Shown: positions 1-6,032, counted from the stretch's first letter. The stretch is 11,467 nt of DNA from Clostridiaceae bacterium (GCA_016292705.1 JAEDHZ010000034.1:1-11467), one strand, 5' to 3'. Notes: generated by a model not told the origin, from the sequence alone. Program-made: numbers and translations.

Positions 1-3
1 CTA

Positions 4-24
4 GCCGCCTGAAAATCAGGCGGC
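4..24 (-). terminator. Possible terminator hairpin of the 50-residue peptide gene, cut by window edge
   Basis: A perfect 9-bp stem (arms GCCGCCTGA and TCAGGCGGC) closes on a 3-nt loop, 41 bases beyond the stop codon of the small gene. The position and GC-rich stem fit an intrinsic terminator for that gene. The bases that would form the U-tract on the minus strand lie beyond position 1, so termination cannot be confirmed. The hairpin could also act on transcripts entering from the left. Confidence 0.5.
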
Positions 25-30
25 CTTCCA

Positions 31-53
31 TTTTAAAATTTCAAATTTTAAAA
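31..53. repeat. Perfect AT-only inverted repeat
   Basis: Two 11-base arms (TTTTAAAATTT and its exact reverse complement) flank a single C at position 42. The repeat sits between the stop codon of the 50-residue peptide gene and the GC-rich hairpin at 4-24. With a 1-nt centre it would fold as a hairpin only with a few opened pairs. It may be a protein-binding palindrome or part of a composite 3' end. No function can be assigned. Confidence 0.6.
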
Positions 54-65
54 CGCTTTGCTGAA

Positions 66-218
66 TTATGCACCAACTGTGGTATCAACATCGCCGAAGA
101 TGCTGTCGTCCTTGAGAATGGTGTCCTTAAGGAACTTCCAGATCTTGTCAACGAGCTTTACGAACTCAGCCCAGTTAGCGTTAAGGAAGTTAACTACCTT
201 TGCGATGATGTCTGCCAT
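66..218 (-). CDS. 50-residue amphipathic peptide, unknown function
   Basis: I do not recognise the family. The product is 50 residues with no cysteine, no signal peptide and no continuous membrane span. Residues 4-35 have hydrophobic residues spaced every 3-4 positions (I4, I5, V8, V9, F11, L12, W16, F19, V20, L22, V23, I26, W27, F29, L30), which predicts a long amphipathic helix. The tail (residues 36-50) is acidic. By count there are 6 Lys against 8 Asp+Glu, so it is slightly acidic overall. The start is the ATG at 216-218 because AAGGAGGA (226-233) lies 7 nt upstream; an in-frame ATG six bases earlier would be too close to that site. It has a near-consensus promoter at 282-310 and is probably monocistronic and well expressed. 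Residues 11-31 resemble the C-terminal helix of the neighbouring Cys-rich protein. A leaderless bacteriocin-like, membrane-surface or regulatory peptide are all possible, but none is shown. The gene itself is well supported by its promoter and ribosome binding site. Confidence 0.75.
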   Translation of the reverse strand: MADIIAKVVNFLNANWAEFVKLVDKIWKFLKDTILKDDSIFGDVDTTVGA

Positions 219-225
219 GATCATT

Positions 226-233
226 TCCTCCTT
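226..233 (-). promoter_or_regulatory. Ribosome binding site of the 50-residue peptide gene
   Basis: AAGGAGGA on the minus strand is close to the full anti-16S complement and stands 7 nt before the ATG at 218. It decides the start: the upstream in-frame ATG at 224 sits only 1-2 nt from the site and cannot be served by it. Confidence 0.85.
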
Positions 234-281
234 ATTACCCAAAAATGCGACTGCGGTCATGCAACCATCAATCTTGCCCTC

Positions 282-310
282 ATTTTACACTAAGCTTTAA
301 AATATGTCAA
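282..310 (-). promoter_or_regulatory. Sigma-A promoter of the 50-residue peptide gene
   Basis: On the minus strand a perfect -35 box TTGACA (305-310) is followed by a 17-nt spacer and the -10 box TAAAAT (282-287; 5 of 6 consensus). The bases upstream of the -35 (about 311-350) are A/T tracts that could act as an UP element. The expected transcription start near 275 gives a 5' leader of about 57 nt. No operator is obvious. Confidence 0.8.
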
Positions 311-386
311 TACTTAATTCAAAAAAAGTTCATTTTTAAGAATTTTTAAAGATAATGCCCTTTTCCGACATATCAGAAAACAAGTT

Positions 387-410
387 CGGGCGAGCCTTTC
401 GGCCCGCCCG
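387..410 (-). terminator. Terminator hairpin of the Cys-rich secreted protein gene
   Basis: On the minus strand a 10-bp GC-rich stem with one G-U wobble (arms 410-401 and 396-387) closes on a GAAA tetraloop, 22 bases past the stop codon at 433-435. It is followed by AACTTGTTTT, a weak T-tract. Position and stability fit an intrinsic terminator that separates the Cys-rich gene from the small gene's own promoter. Termination may be incomplete because the T-run is broken. Confidence 0.65.
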
Positions 411-432
411 GAATGTTCAGCAAACAGACTGA

Positions 433-885
433 TTATTTTGTAAGTTCGTCAATTCTGAGGAATTCAAAGATTGCGTTGAAGAATTTATCAAAAACTTCGG
501 CAACCTTTTTGAGTGCGTTCTGGAAAGCCTCAATGATGGTCTTTCTCTGAGCTTCGGGAATGATGGGTTCCGGATCGGGATCGGGTTCTTCGCTCCTGTC
601 AAGGCAAGCTTCGCAGCCGCAATGGCATTCACAAGGCCAGATTCCCGAGCAATCGCCGCAGCAGAAAGAGCCTTTGAAGTTTCCGGCTTCATCCTTTGCG
701 CAGGAAAGGAGAACGGTCTTGTCAATGTACGGGCAATAAACGCAGCAATGGCAACCGTTGGGAACCCTTGTGCAGTTTGTGCAGGTACATTCTTTCATTC
801 CGTCCTCAGCAAAAACAGCGCAGGTGGCGGCGAAAGTTGAAAGTATCATAATAACAGCCAAAAGAATTGATAATGCTTTTTTCAT
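433..885 (-). CDS. Secreted 16-cysteine protein with C-terminal amphipathic helix, unknown function
   Basis: A 150-residue protein with three visible parts. Residues 1-26 are a classical signal peptide (MKK, hydrophobic core, AVFA before the likely cut at 26/27). Residues 33-94 hold 16 cysteines (33, 35, 38, 45, 47, 48, 51, 62, 75, 76, 79, 85, 87, 89, 91, 94) with a partly duplicated CxxC...CHC...C pattern. Residues 99-110 are a Pro/Asp/Glu linker (DPDPEP), and residues 113-144 are a predicted amphipathic helix rich in Phe. There is no LPxTG motif or dockerin. The start is the ATG at 883-885, because AAGGAGGAG (891-899) lies just upstream; an ATG at 904-906 would place that site inside the gene. 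It has its own promoter (921-949) and terminator (387-410). Cysteine density suggests metal binding or a disulfide-knotted exported domain; both are inference. I recall similar hypothetical proteins in gut Ruminococcaceae but cannot name a characterised family. Confidence 0.85.
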   Translation of the reverse strand: MKKALSILLAVIMILSTFAATCAVFAEDGMKECTCTNCTRVPNGCHCCVYCPYIDKTVLLSCAKDEAGNFKGSFCCGDCSGIWPCECHCGCEACLDRSEEPDPDPEPIIPEAQRKTIIEAFQNALKKVAEVFDKFFNAIFEFLRIDELTK

Positions 886-890
886 ATATG

Positions 891-899
891 CTCCTCCTT
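891..899 (-). promoter_or_regulatory. Ribosome binding site of the Cys-rich protein gene
   Basis: AAGGAGGAG on the minus strand ends 5 nt before the ATG at 885. It is a very strong site and selects the start that puts a lysine-led signal peptide at the N-terminus. Confidence 0.85.
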
Positions 900-920
900 G
901 AAACATAATTTCATAATTTT

Positions 921-949
921 ATTATAATAACACCGACATAAAAAGTCAA
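921..949 (-). promoter_or_regulatory. Sigma-A promoter of the Cys-rich protein gene
   Basis: On the minus strand TTGACT (944-949; 5 of 6 consensus) is followed by a 17-nt spacer and a perfect TATAAT (921-926). The expected start near 914 leaves a leader of about 30 nt that ends in the strong ribosome binding site. The promoter lies directly after rpoD, so this gene is expressed independently of the replication/transcription operon. Confidence 0.85.
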
Positions 950-991
950 CATAAAACGCAATATTTTTTGCCACGCACGGGCAAATCGGCA

Positions 992-2083
992 TTAAAGATC
1001 CTTGAGGTGCTTGCTTCTGCTCGGGTGGCGCAGCTTTCTGAGAGCCTTTGCCTCAATCTGGCGGATGCGCTCACGGGTAACATTGAAGGCCTTTCCAACT
1101 TCTTCAAGAGTCTGCGGCGTTCCGTCCTTGAGACCGAAGCGCAGGCGAAGAACCTCTGCTTCACGGGGAGTGAGGGTTGAAAGAACCTCATTGACCTTGC
1201 TCTTGAGGAAGGTCATTGCCGCTGCGTCCGCCGGCGAAAGTGCGTCCTCATCGGGAATGAAATCGCCGAGATGGCTGTCCTCCTCCTCGCCGATCGGTGT
1301 TTCAAGGGAAACCGGCTCCTGAGAAATTCTGAGGATATCACGAACCTTGTCAATGGGCATTCCGAGCTCTTCGGCAATGTCCTCCGGCGAGGGATCCTTT
1401 CCGTCACGGTGGAGAAGCATGTTGCTGGTCTTTTTGACCTTGTTGATTGTTTCAACCATGTGGACGGGGATTCGGATTGTTCTTCCCTGGTCAGCAATTG
1501 CCCTTGTTATCGCCTGCCTTATCCACCAGGTTGCATAGGTTGAAAACTTGAAGCCCTTTGTGTAATCGAACTTATCAACCGCCTTGATAAGTCCGAGGTT
1601 ACCCTCCTGAATGAGGTCAAGGAACATCATTCCCCTTCCGACATATCTTTTTGCAATGCTGACAACAAGGCGGAGGTTTGCCTTTGTCAGCCTGTCCTTT
1701 GCCTCCTGGTCATTGTCCGCAATGCGGATTGCAAGGTCAATTTCCTCCTCCGGAGTAAGGAGCGGAACACGGCCGATATCCTTGAGGTATACCTTTACGG
1801 GGTCATCAATAACAGCGTTTTTTCCGTCTGCCTGGATCGGTGCATTGTCATAGCCTTTAGGAATGTCGATATCCATTGAAATGTTTTCAAGCATATCATC
1901 TCCGAAATCGTCAACAACTTCAATTCCCTGACTTTCAAGCGTTGAGTAAAGCTTTTCCATCTCCTCAATGTCAATATCCGCTTCAACAAGAACGGCGTCG
2001 ATATCGGTTGAGTTGAGCTTTCCGGTTGCAAGACCTTTGTCAATGAGAGCCTTTACCATTGCTTTCTTTTCGGTGTTTTCCAT
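992..2083 (-). CDS. rpoD: RNA polymerase sigma factor RpoD (SigA), housekeeping sigma-70
   Basis: This is the primary sigma factor, 363 residues, which directs core RNA polymerase to -35/-10 promoters. Visible regions in order: a short acidic region 1.1 (about 1-85); region 1.2 at 93-115 (DDPVKVYLKDIGRVPLLTP); region 2 at about 132-215, including YATWWIRQAITRAI and RTIRIPVHMVETINK for -10 melting and recognition; region 3 at about 216-295; and region 4 at about 303-363, with LTPREAEVLRLRFGL and the helix-turn-helix VTRERIRQIEAKALRKLRHP that reads the -35 box. The compact region 1 and the length near 360 are typical of Firmicutes SigA and shorter than E. coli RpoD. The ATG start follows GGAAG with about 9 nt spacing. 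It is last in the dgt-dnaG-rpoD series, 120 bases after dnaG with a hairpin between them. Promoters in this window match its expected specificity. Confidence 0.98.
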   Translation of the reverse strand: MENTEKKAMVKALIDKGLATGKLNSTDIDAVLVEADIDIEEMEKLYSTLESQGIEVVDDFGDDMLENISMDIDIPKGYDNAPIQADGKNAVIDDPVKVYLKDIGRVPLLTPEEEIDLAIRIADNDQEAKDRLTKANLRLVVSIAKRYVGRGMMFLDLIQEGNLGLIKAVDKFDYTKGFKFSTYATWWIRQAITRAIADQGRTIRIPVHMVETINKVKKTSNMLLHRDGKDPSPEDIAEELGMPIDKVRDILRISQEPVSLETPIGEEEDSHLGDFIPDEDALSPADAAAMTFLKSKVNEVLSTLTPREAEVLRLRFGLKDGTPQTLEEVGKAFNVTRERIRQIEAKALRKLRHPSRSKHLKDL

Positions 2084-2144
2084 AACAACAACTTCCTTTC
2101 ATTTTTGCGCTGTGGCAACGCATTTTTGTTTGCAACTGCTGAAA

Positions 2145-2170
2145 CCCGGGCGGGCAAAGATCCCGCCGGG
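2145..2170 (-). promoter_or_regulatory. GC-rich bulged hairpin between dnaG and rpoD
   Basis: On the minus strand CCCGGCGGG (2170-2162) pairs with CCCGCCCGGG (2154-2145) through two GC-only helices of 4 and 5 bp with one bulged C, around a 7-nt loop. It is followed by only TTT, so it is a weak intrinsic terminator at best. It may act as an attenuator, a processing site or a 3' stabiliser of dnaG mRNA. In the opposite direction it would be followed by ATTTTT. Confidence 0.5.
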
Positions 2171-2203
2171 ATTTTTGCTTCCTGATTGTTCAGAGGTTAC
2201 CTT

Positions 2204-3979
2204 TTATTTATTCTTATTATTTTTCAGCATATCCATAGCCTTTGCAAAATCCTCATCGCTCAGCTTTGAAACATCGAGCGACTGCGACTGCGCACGCTCC
2301 TTTTCGCTTTCAACAACGGCAATGCAGTCAAGCAGCTCCTTTTTTGTTCCGGAAAAGCGTTCGCTCTGCTTTGAAAGGCGAACAAATTCGCTCATTTCAT
2401 CGTTTGAAAAGTCTGATGAAAGCGCAGTCAGGTCAAGGCTTGCATGATTTTCAATCCGCTGCGACAGAACATTATATATCCTTTCAAGCACCGCAACGGA
2501 AAAGAAATCCTTGCCCAGCCGTTCCTTTGCCGCCGGATAAAAATCCGGATTTTCAAAAATGAGCGTAACAATCCGCTCCTGCGCACGAACCGAACGGACG
2601 CTTGTTTTTGTGCTGAGGCGCAGCTTGCTCATTTTTGAAAGCGAATCCTGCTGGATTTCCTCATACTTTTTCTTTTGCGCCGTATATGCCTTTTTCTTCC
2701 TCAACTGACTGATTCTTGCGCTTATTGCCGTTTTTTCAACTCCCAGTTCTTCCGCAAGGCGGGAAGAATAAACATCAACCGCAATCAGATTTTTGACATC
2801 GCTCAGTATTTCCGAAGCAAGGGTGAGATACTTCACCTTTCCGTCAGAAGATTCAAGATCAAGTCCGTCGCGCGCTTTCAAAAGAGCAAATTCAATGTCG
2901 TTTTCCGCCCCGTCAATGAGACTGCGTATCTTTTCCGGGCCGAATTTTTTCAAAATTTCGTCCGGGTCCTTTCCGCCGGTCAGGCGGATAACACGCAGCT
3001 TCATCCCAATTGAAGAAAAGACTCTGATTGCCCTTTCCGTTGCTTTCTGTCCTGCTTCATCATTATCATAGGCAAGCAGGATTTCATCGGTGTACCGTGA
3101 AAGGAGATGCGCCATCTCACCGGTGAGAGCCGTTCCGAGGCAGGCGATTGAGTTTGTGAAACCCGCCTGGTGCAACGCAATGGCATCCATATAGCCCTCA
3201 ACAAGAATCAGTGATTTTTCCTTTGAATTTTTTGCAAAGTTCAACCCGAAAACACCGAGGCTCTTTTTATAGACGGGTGTGTCCGAGGTGTTGATATATT
3301 TCGGCTTGCTGTTGTCAAGCACACGGCCGCCGAAAGCAACAACATTTCCCCTTGCGTCAATTATCGGAACAATGACACGGTTGCGGAAATTGTCATAGAA
3401 GCTGACCTTTCCGTTCTTTTCGCTCTTCTGCGCAAGGTTTGCTTCATAGGCATCCTCATAGGAATATCCTTTTTCACGCAGGTGAGTAATCAGCGAACGC
3501 CATTCATCCGGCGCATAGCCAAGCCCGAAACGGATGATTGTCTTTTTGGTGTAACCCCGGTTCAGATAATACTGCAAAGCCGTTTTGCCCTTTTCTCCAA
3601 GCAGACATTCATGGAAAAACCTTGCCGCTTCCCGGTTCATTTCATAAATCCGCCTGCGCTTTTGCGCAAGGGAATCGTCAAAGCCGTCCGTGGGCATTGC
3701 CATTGCGCAACGGTCGCAAAGGAAGCGCACAGCCTCAGTGAAATCAAGGTTTTCCGCCCGTTTTATGAAGCTGACAACCTCGCCCCCGGCTCCGCAACCG
3801 AAGCAATAAAAACTCCCGTTTTCCGGATAAACGGTGAAGGAGGGTGTTTTTTCGTTATGAAAAGGGCAAAGACCGACAAGGTTTTTGCCCCGCCGTTTCA
3901 GCTGAACATAACCGGAAACAATGTCTTCAATATCGCAACGCATCCGAAGCTCATTCAGAAAATCATCGCTTATCCTCAC
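2204..3979 (-). CDS. dnaG: DNA primase DnaG
   Basis: DnaG makes the short RNA primers for replication at the fork, working with the replicative helicase. With the start chosen here it has 591 residues. The N-terminal CHC2-type zinc domain shows C38, H41, C59 and C62 in CPFHNEKTPSF and YCFGCGAGG. The catalytic core follows, with the basic motif around KPKYINTSDTP (about 226-236) and a TOPRIM domain whose metal ligands are E261 in EGYMD and D305/D307 in YDNDEAG. The last about 140 residues are the helicase-binding region and are poorly conserved, as usual. Start: the frame is open to a TTG at 3994, but that codon has no ribosome binding site. The GTG at 3979 has GGGGGTGGG just upstream and gives MRISDDFLNEL, a typical N-terminus. 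The gene lies about 50 bases after dgt and 120 before rpoD, probably in one operon. Confidence 0.97.
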   Translation of the reverse strand: MRISDDFLNELRMRCDIEDIVSGYVQLKRRGKNLVGLCPFHNEKTPSFTVYPENGSFYCFGCGAGGEVVSFIKRAENLDFTEAVRFLCDRCAMAMPTDGFDDSLAQKRRRIYEMNREAARFFHECLLGEKGKTALQYYLNRGYTKKTIIRFGLGYAPDEWRSLITHLREKGYSYEDAYEANLAQKSEKNGKVSFYDNFRNRVIVPIIDARGNVVAFGGRVLDNSKPKYINTSDTPVYKKSLGVFGLNFAKNSKEKSLILVEGYMDAIALHQAGFTNSIACLGTALTGEMAHLLSRYTDEILLAYDNDEAGQKATERAIRVFSSIGMKLRVIRLTGGKDPDEILKKFGPEKIRSLIDGAENDIEFALLKARDGLDLESSDGKVKYLTLASEILSDVKNLIAVDVYSSRLAEELGVEKTAISARISQLRKKKAYTAQKKKYEEIQQDSLSKMSKLRLSTKTSVRSVRAQERIVTLIFENPDFYPAAKERLGKDFFSVAVLERIYNVLSQRIENHASLDLTALSSDFSNDEMSEFVRLSKQSERFSGTKKELLDCIAVVESEKERAQSQSLDVSKLSDEDFAKAMDMLKNNKNK

Positions 3980-4030
3980 GGTTCCCACCCCCAAATCAGA
4001 TTATAGATGCCGGAATTATTCACCGGCTTT

Positions 4031-5029
4031 TCACTTTTCCCATGCCGACGGAATGAAATACCTTTGAAAGGTTTTGATTGCATATCCGTCCGTCATTCCG
4101 GCAATGTAATCGCAGACCGCCCGTTCCGTACCCTCACGCCATGCAATGGAAATATACTCGTTGGGAAGCTCGTCCGGATGAGCACAGAAAAAATTGAAAA
4201 GCTGCTGAATCATTGAAACGGCCTTGCTTTCCTCGCTTTTGCAAACGGGATTTGTATACACCCGGTCAAACATAAATTCGTGCAGAATGTCGAACGCTGC
4301 CTGAACATCGGGTTCAAGGCAGATTTCGTCCTCCGTGTTGCGGATTGCGGAAAGGACAAGGGTGTTGATGCGCTCGCTCTTGCTGTTGCCGAGAATGCGG
4401 CGGACATCCGGCGGAATGTTCTCTCCGCTGAGAACACCGCCCCGTTGTGCATCGTCAATGTCATGGTTGATATATGCAATTCTGTCTGCAAGCTTAACTA
4501 TCCTGCCCTCAAGGGTGTCGGCCTCTTTTCCCCGTGTGTGGCAAAGTATTCCGTCACGCACCTCATGGGTAAGGTTAAGCCCCTTTCCGCAGTTTTCAAT
4601 GACATCAACAACACGCAGGCTCTGCTCATAATGGCGGAAGCCCCCCTCCATCACGGCGCTCAGCGCCCTTTCTCCAGCGTGGCCGAACGGTGTGTGGCCG
4701 AGGTCATGGCCGAGTGCAATCGCTTCTGTCAGGCTTTCATTGAGCGAAAGCCCGACGGCAATTGTCCGTGCAATCTGGGCAACCTCAAGCGTGTGTGTGA
4801 GGCGGGTGCGGTAATGGTCGCTGTCCGGAGAAAGGAAAACCTGCGTTTTGTGTTTGAGGCGGCGGAACGCACTGCAATGGATGATTCTGTCCCGGTCACG
4901 CTGAAAAGCCGTCCGAACCGCACATTCCTCCTCCGGGCGTTCTCTGCCCTTTGTGTCCGCACAAAGGCAGGCAAACCGTGAAAGGTTTTTCCTTTCGTTT
5001 TCAAGGGTTCGCAGTCTGATTTCGTCCAT
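4031..5029 (-). CDS. dgt: dGTPase-like HD-domain nucleotide triphosphohydrolase
   Basis: A 332-residue member of the dGTP triphosphohydrolase family, which splits dNTPs into deoxynucleoside and triphosphate and so limits dNTP pools. The HD metal site is complete: H79 in RTRLTHTLEV, H108-D109 in GHDLGHTPFGH (with H112 and H117) and D182 in ADRIAYINHDIDDA. The upstream family motif FRRLKHKTQVF (55-65) is present. The length matches the shorter Gram-positive type rather than the E. coli enzyme of about 500 residues, so substrate preference may be broader than dGTP; this is inference from family knowledge. The ATG start at 5029 follows AAGGGG with about 8 nt spacing. The stop lies 51 bases before the dnaG start; a 5-bp GCCGG/CCGGC hairpin (4009-4027) without T-tract sits in that gap. 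Placement directly ahead of dnaG and rpoD is a recurring clostridial arrangement and fits a role tied to replication. Confidence 0.93.
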   Translation of the reverse strand: MDEIRLRTLENERKNLSRFACLCADTKGRERPEEECAVRTAFQRDRDRIIHCSAFRRLKHKTQVFLSPDSDHYRTRLTHTLEVAQIARTIAVGLSLNESLTEAIALGHDLGHTPFGHAGERALSAVMEGGFRHYEQSLRVVDVIENCGKGLNLTHEVRDGILCHTRGKEADTLEGRIVKLADRIAYINHDIDDAQRGGVLSGENIPPDVRRILGNSKSERINTLVLSAIRNTEDEICLEPDVQAAFDILHEFMFDRVYTNPVCKSEESKAVSMIQQLFNFFCAHPDELPNEYISIAWREGTERAVCDYIAGMTDGYAIKTFQRYFIPSAWEK

Positions 5030-5096
5030 TTTGCCATCCCCTTTTGAAGTATTCTACATATATATACGCTCTTTTGCTTTGTTTTCCCCTGTTTTT

Positions 5097-5720
5097 CTAC
5101 TGAATTTTTGAAAATTTCTCTTCAATGACACTGCACCTTGTTTTTCCGCAGCTTTTGTCGAACACCTCATCGTCAAATTTTTCAAACACCTCAGCAGGTA
5201 TTCTGAGGGTGAGGCGCACCGAATCGGAAAAATCCGCATCCTCGGTGATAATGCCGAACGAGGCCACAATGGTCTGAAGTCTGCCGTAAAAATTATAGTC
5301 GCACATTATTTCTGCAATTTTGCAGGGTGCCATGGTAATTATTCCGGCGCTGTCAATGCCGATTTTTGCCGTTGCCGTATACGCACGGACGAGGCCGCTC
5401 GCCCCGAGCAGTATTCCGCCGAAATATCTTGTTCCGACAACAACGCAGTCGGTAACGCCCTCATTCAGAAGAACATTCAGCATCGGCATTCCAGCCGTTC
5501 CCTGCGGCTCGCCGTCATCGCTGTAGCGTCGAAGCTGTCCTTCACGCAGACAGTAGGCGTAGACATTGTGCGTTGCGTCCCTGTGCTTTGCTTTGATTGA
5601 GTTGATGAACGAAACCGCTTCATCGTTTGTTTTGACGGGAGCGGCATAGCCGATAAAGCGTGATTTTTTGATAACAATTTCATCGCTTGCGCTTTTTTCA
5701 AGGGTTTTATAGCTTTCCAT
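5097..5720 (-). CDS. YigZ/IMPACT family protein (UPF0029 plus DUF1949)
   Basis: A 207-residue two-domain protein. The N-terminal UPF0029 domain (about 18-125) carries the family signatures KKSRFIGYAAPV, HNVYAYCLREG, RYSDDGEPQGTAGMP and TRYFGGILLGASGLVRAY. The C-terminal part (about 140-200) fits the DUF1949 ferredoxin-like fold. The family is widespread (YigZ in E. coli, YvyE in Bacillus). The bacterial role is unsettled; eukaryotic IMPACT relates to translational control, and nucleic-acid binding has been proposed. The ATG start follows a strong GGGGAGG site at 7 nt. The gene starts 43 bases after the rpmE terminator and ends 67 bases before dgt with no hairpin between, so it probably leads the dgt-dnaG-rpoD transcript. 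I could not find a convincing promoter in the short gap upstream, so read-through from rpmE or a non-consensus promoter remains possible. Confidence 0.92.
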   Translation of the reverse strand: MESYKTLEKSASDEIVIKKSRFIGYAAPVKTNDEAVSFINSIKAKHRDATHNVYAYCLREGQLRRYSDDGEPQGTAGMPMLNVLLNEGVTDCVVVGTRYFGGILLGASGLVRAYTATAKIGIDSAGIITMAPCKIAEIMCDYNFYGRLQTIVASFGIITEDADFSDSVRLTLRIPAEVFEKFDDEVFDKSCGKTRCSVIEEKFSKIQ

Positions 5721-5762
5721 GCGCAGACCTCCCCTTTTTTACCGCATAGTTTGCATCAACAG

Positions 5763-5794
5763 AAAAAAAGACGGTACAATTCCTGTGCCGTCTT
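5763..5794 (-). terminator. Rho-independent terminator of rpmE
   Basis: On the minus strand AAGACGG (5794-5788) pairs with CCGTCTT (5774-5768). The stem continues inward by ACA/TGT after one mismatch, and a T-run of seven (5769-5763, partly in the stem) follows. It begins 22 bases after the rpmE stop codon. Stem, loop and T-tract are all canonical. Confidence 0.92.
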
Positions 5795-5816
5795 AAATTC
5801 GTTTTGCATTACAAAA

Positions 5817-6026
5817 TTATTTGTTCTTAGCAAGATTGAAACGCTTGTTGAACCTGTCAACACGTCCGCCGGTGTCAACAAGCTTCTGCTTACCGGTGAA
5901 GTACGGATGGCAGTTTGAGCAGATATCAACACGGAGATCCTTCTTGGTTGAACCGGTTTCAATTGTTGCGCCGCAAGCGCACTTTACGGTTGTTTGCTCA
6001 TACTTAGGATGAAGTCCCTCTTTCAT
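5817..6026 (-). CDS. rpmE: 50S ribosomal protein bL31, zinc-binding form
   Basis: bL31 sits in the large subunit and bridges it to the 30S head. The 69-residue product matches the usual length and family pattern from MKEGLHPKY to a basic C-terminus. The zinc ligands are present as C16-x-C18 (KCACG) and C36-x2-C39 (CSNCHP), so this is the zinc-containing (C+) paralogue rather than the cysteine-free type induced on zinc starvation. HPYFTGKQK and DTGGRVDRFNKRF are family hallmarks. The ATG start follows GAGGTGA at 6 nt. The gene forms its own unit: near-consensus extended -10 promoter (6089-6117), 56-nt leader with a terminator-like hairpin, and a strong terminator. It is inserted between addA and the yigZ operon. 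Confidence 0.97.
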   Translation of the reverse strand: MKEGLHPKYEQTTVKCACGATIETGSTKKDLRVDICSNCHPYFTGKQKLVDTGGRVDRFNKRFNLAKNK

Positions 6027-6032
6027 TCTGTG

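Noticed and set aside
814..828. Lipoprotein signal at Cys22 of the Cys-rich protein
   Set aside because: The residues before the cysteine (FAAT) do not form a lipobox, since Thr at -1 is not accepted. A type I site after AVFA fits better.
967..985. Hairpin TTTGCC/GGCAAA just after rpoD as its terminator
   Set aside because: In the direction of transcription it is followed by a run of A, not T. The stem is only 6 bp, so I do not call a terminator. The rpoD transcript may run on into the next unit.
4000..4005. Exact TATAAT upstream of dnaG as a promoter
   Set aside because: No acceptable -35 box occurs 16-18 nt upstream and there is no TGn extension. The implied leader would be only about 13 nt. 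Chance match in an AT-rich gap is more likely.
4009..4027. GCCGG/CCGGC hairpin between dgt and dnaG as a terminator
   Set aside because: The stem is 5 bp with a 9-nt loop and no T-tract follows on the minus strand, so it should not stop transcription.
4280..4981. Long open frame (233 codons) on the plus strand
   Set aside because: It is antisense to dgt, whose catalytic motifs are all intact. The plus-strand product has no recognisable motif, and I see no ribosome binding site or promoter for it.
5050..5070. TATATATA/TAGAAT stretch upstream of dgt as a promoter
   Set aside because: No -35 box at a usable distance. The gap is short and lacks a terminator, so co-transcription with the upstream gene explains expression.
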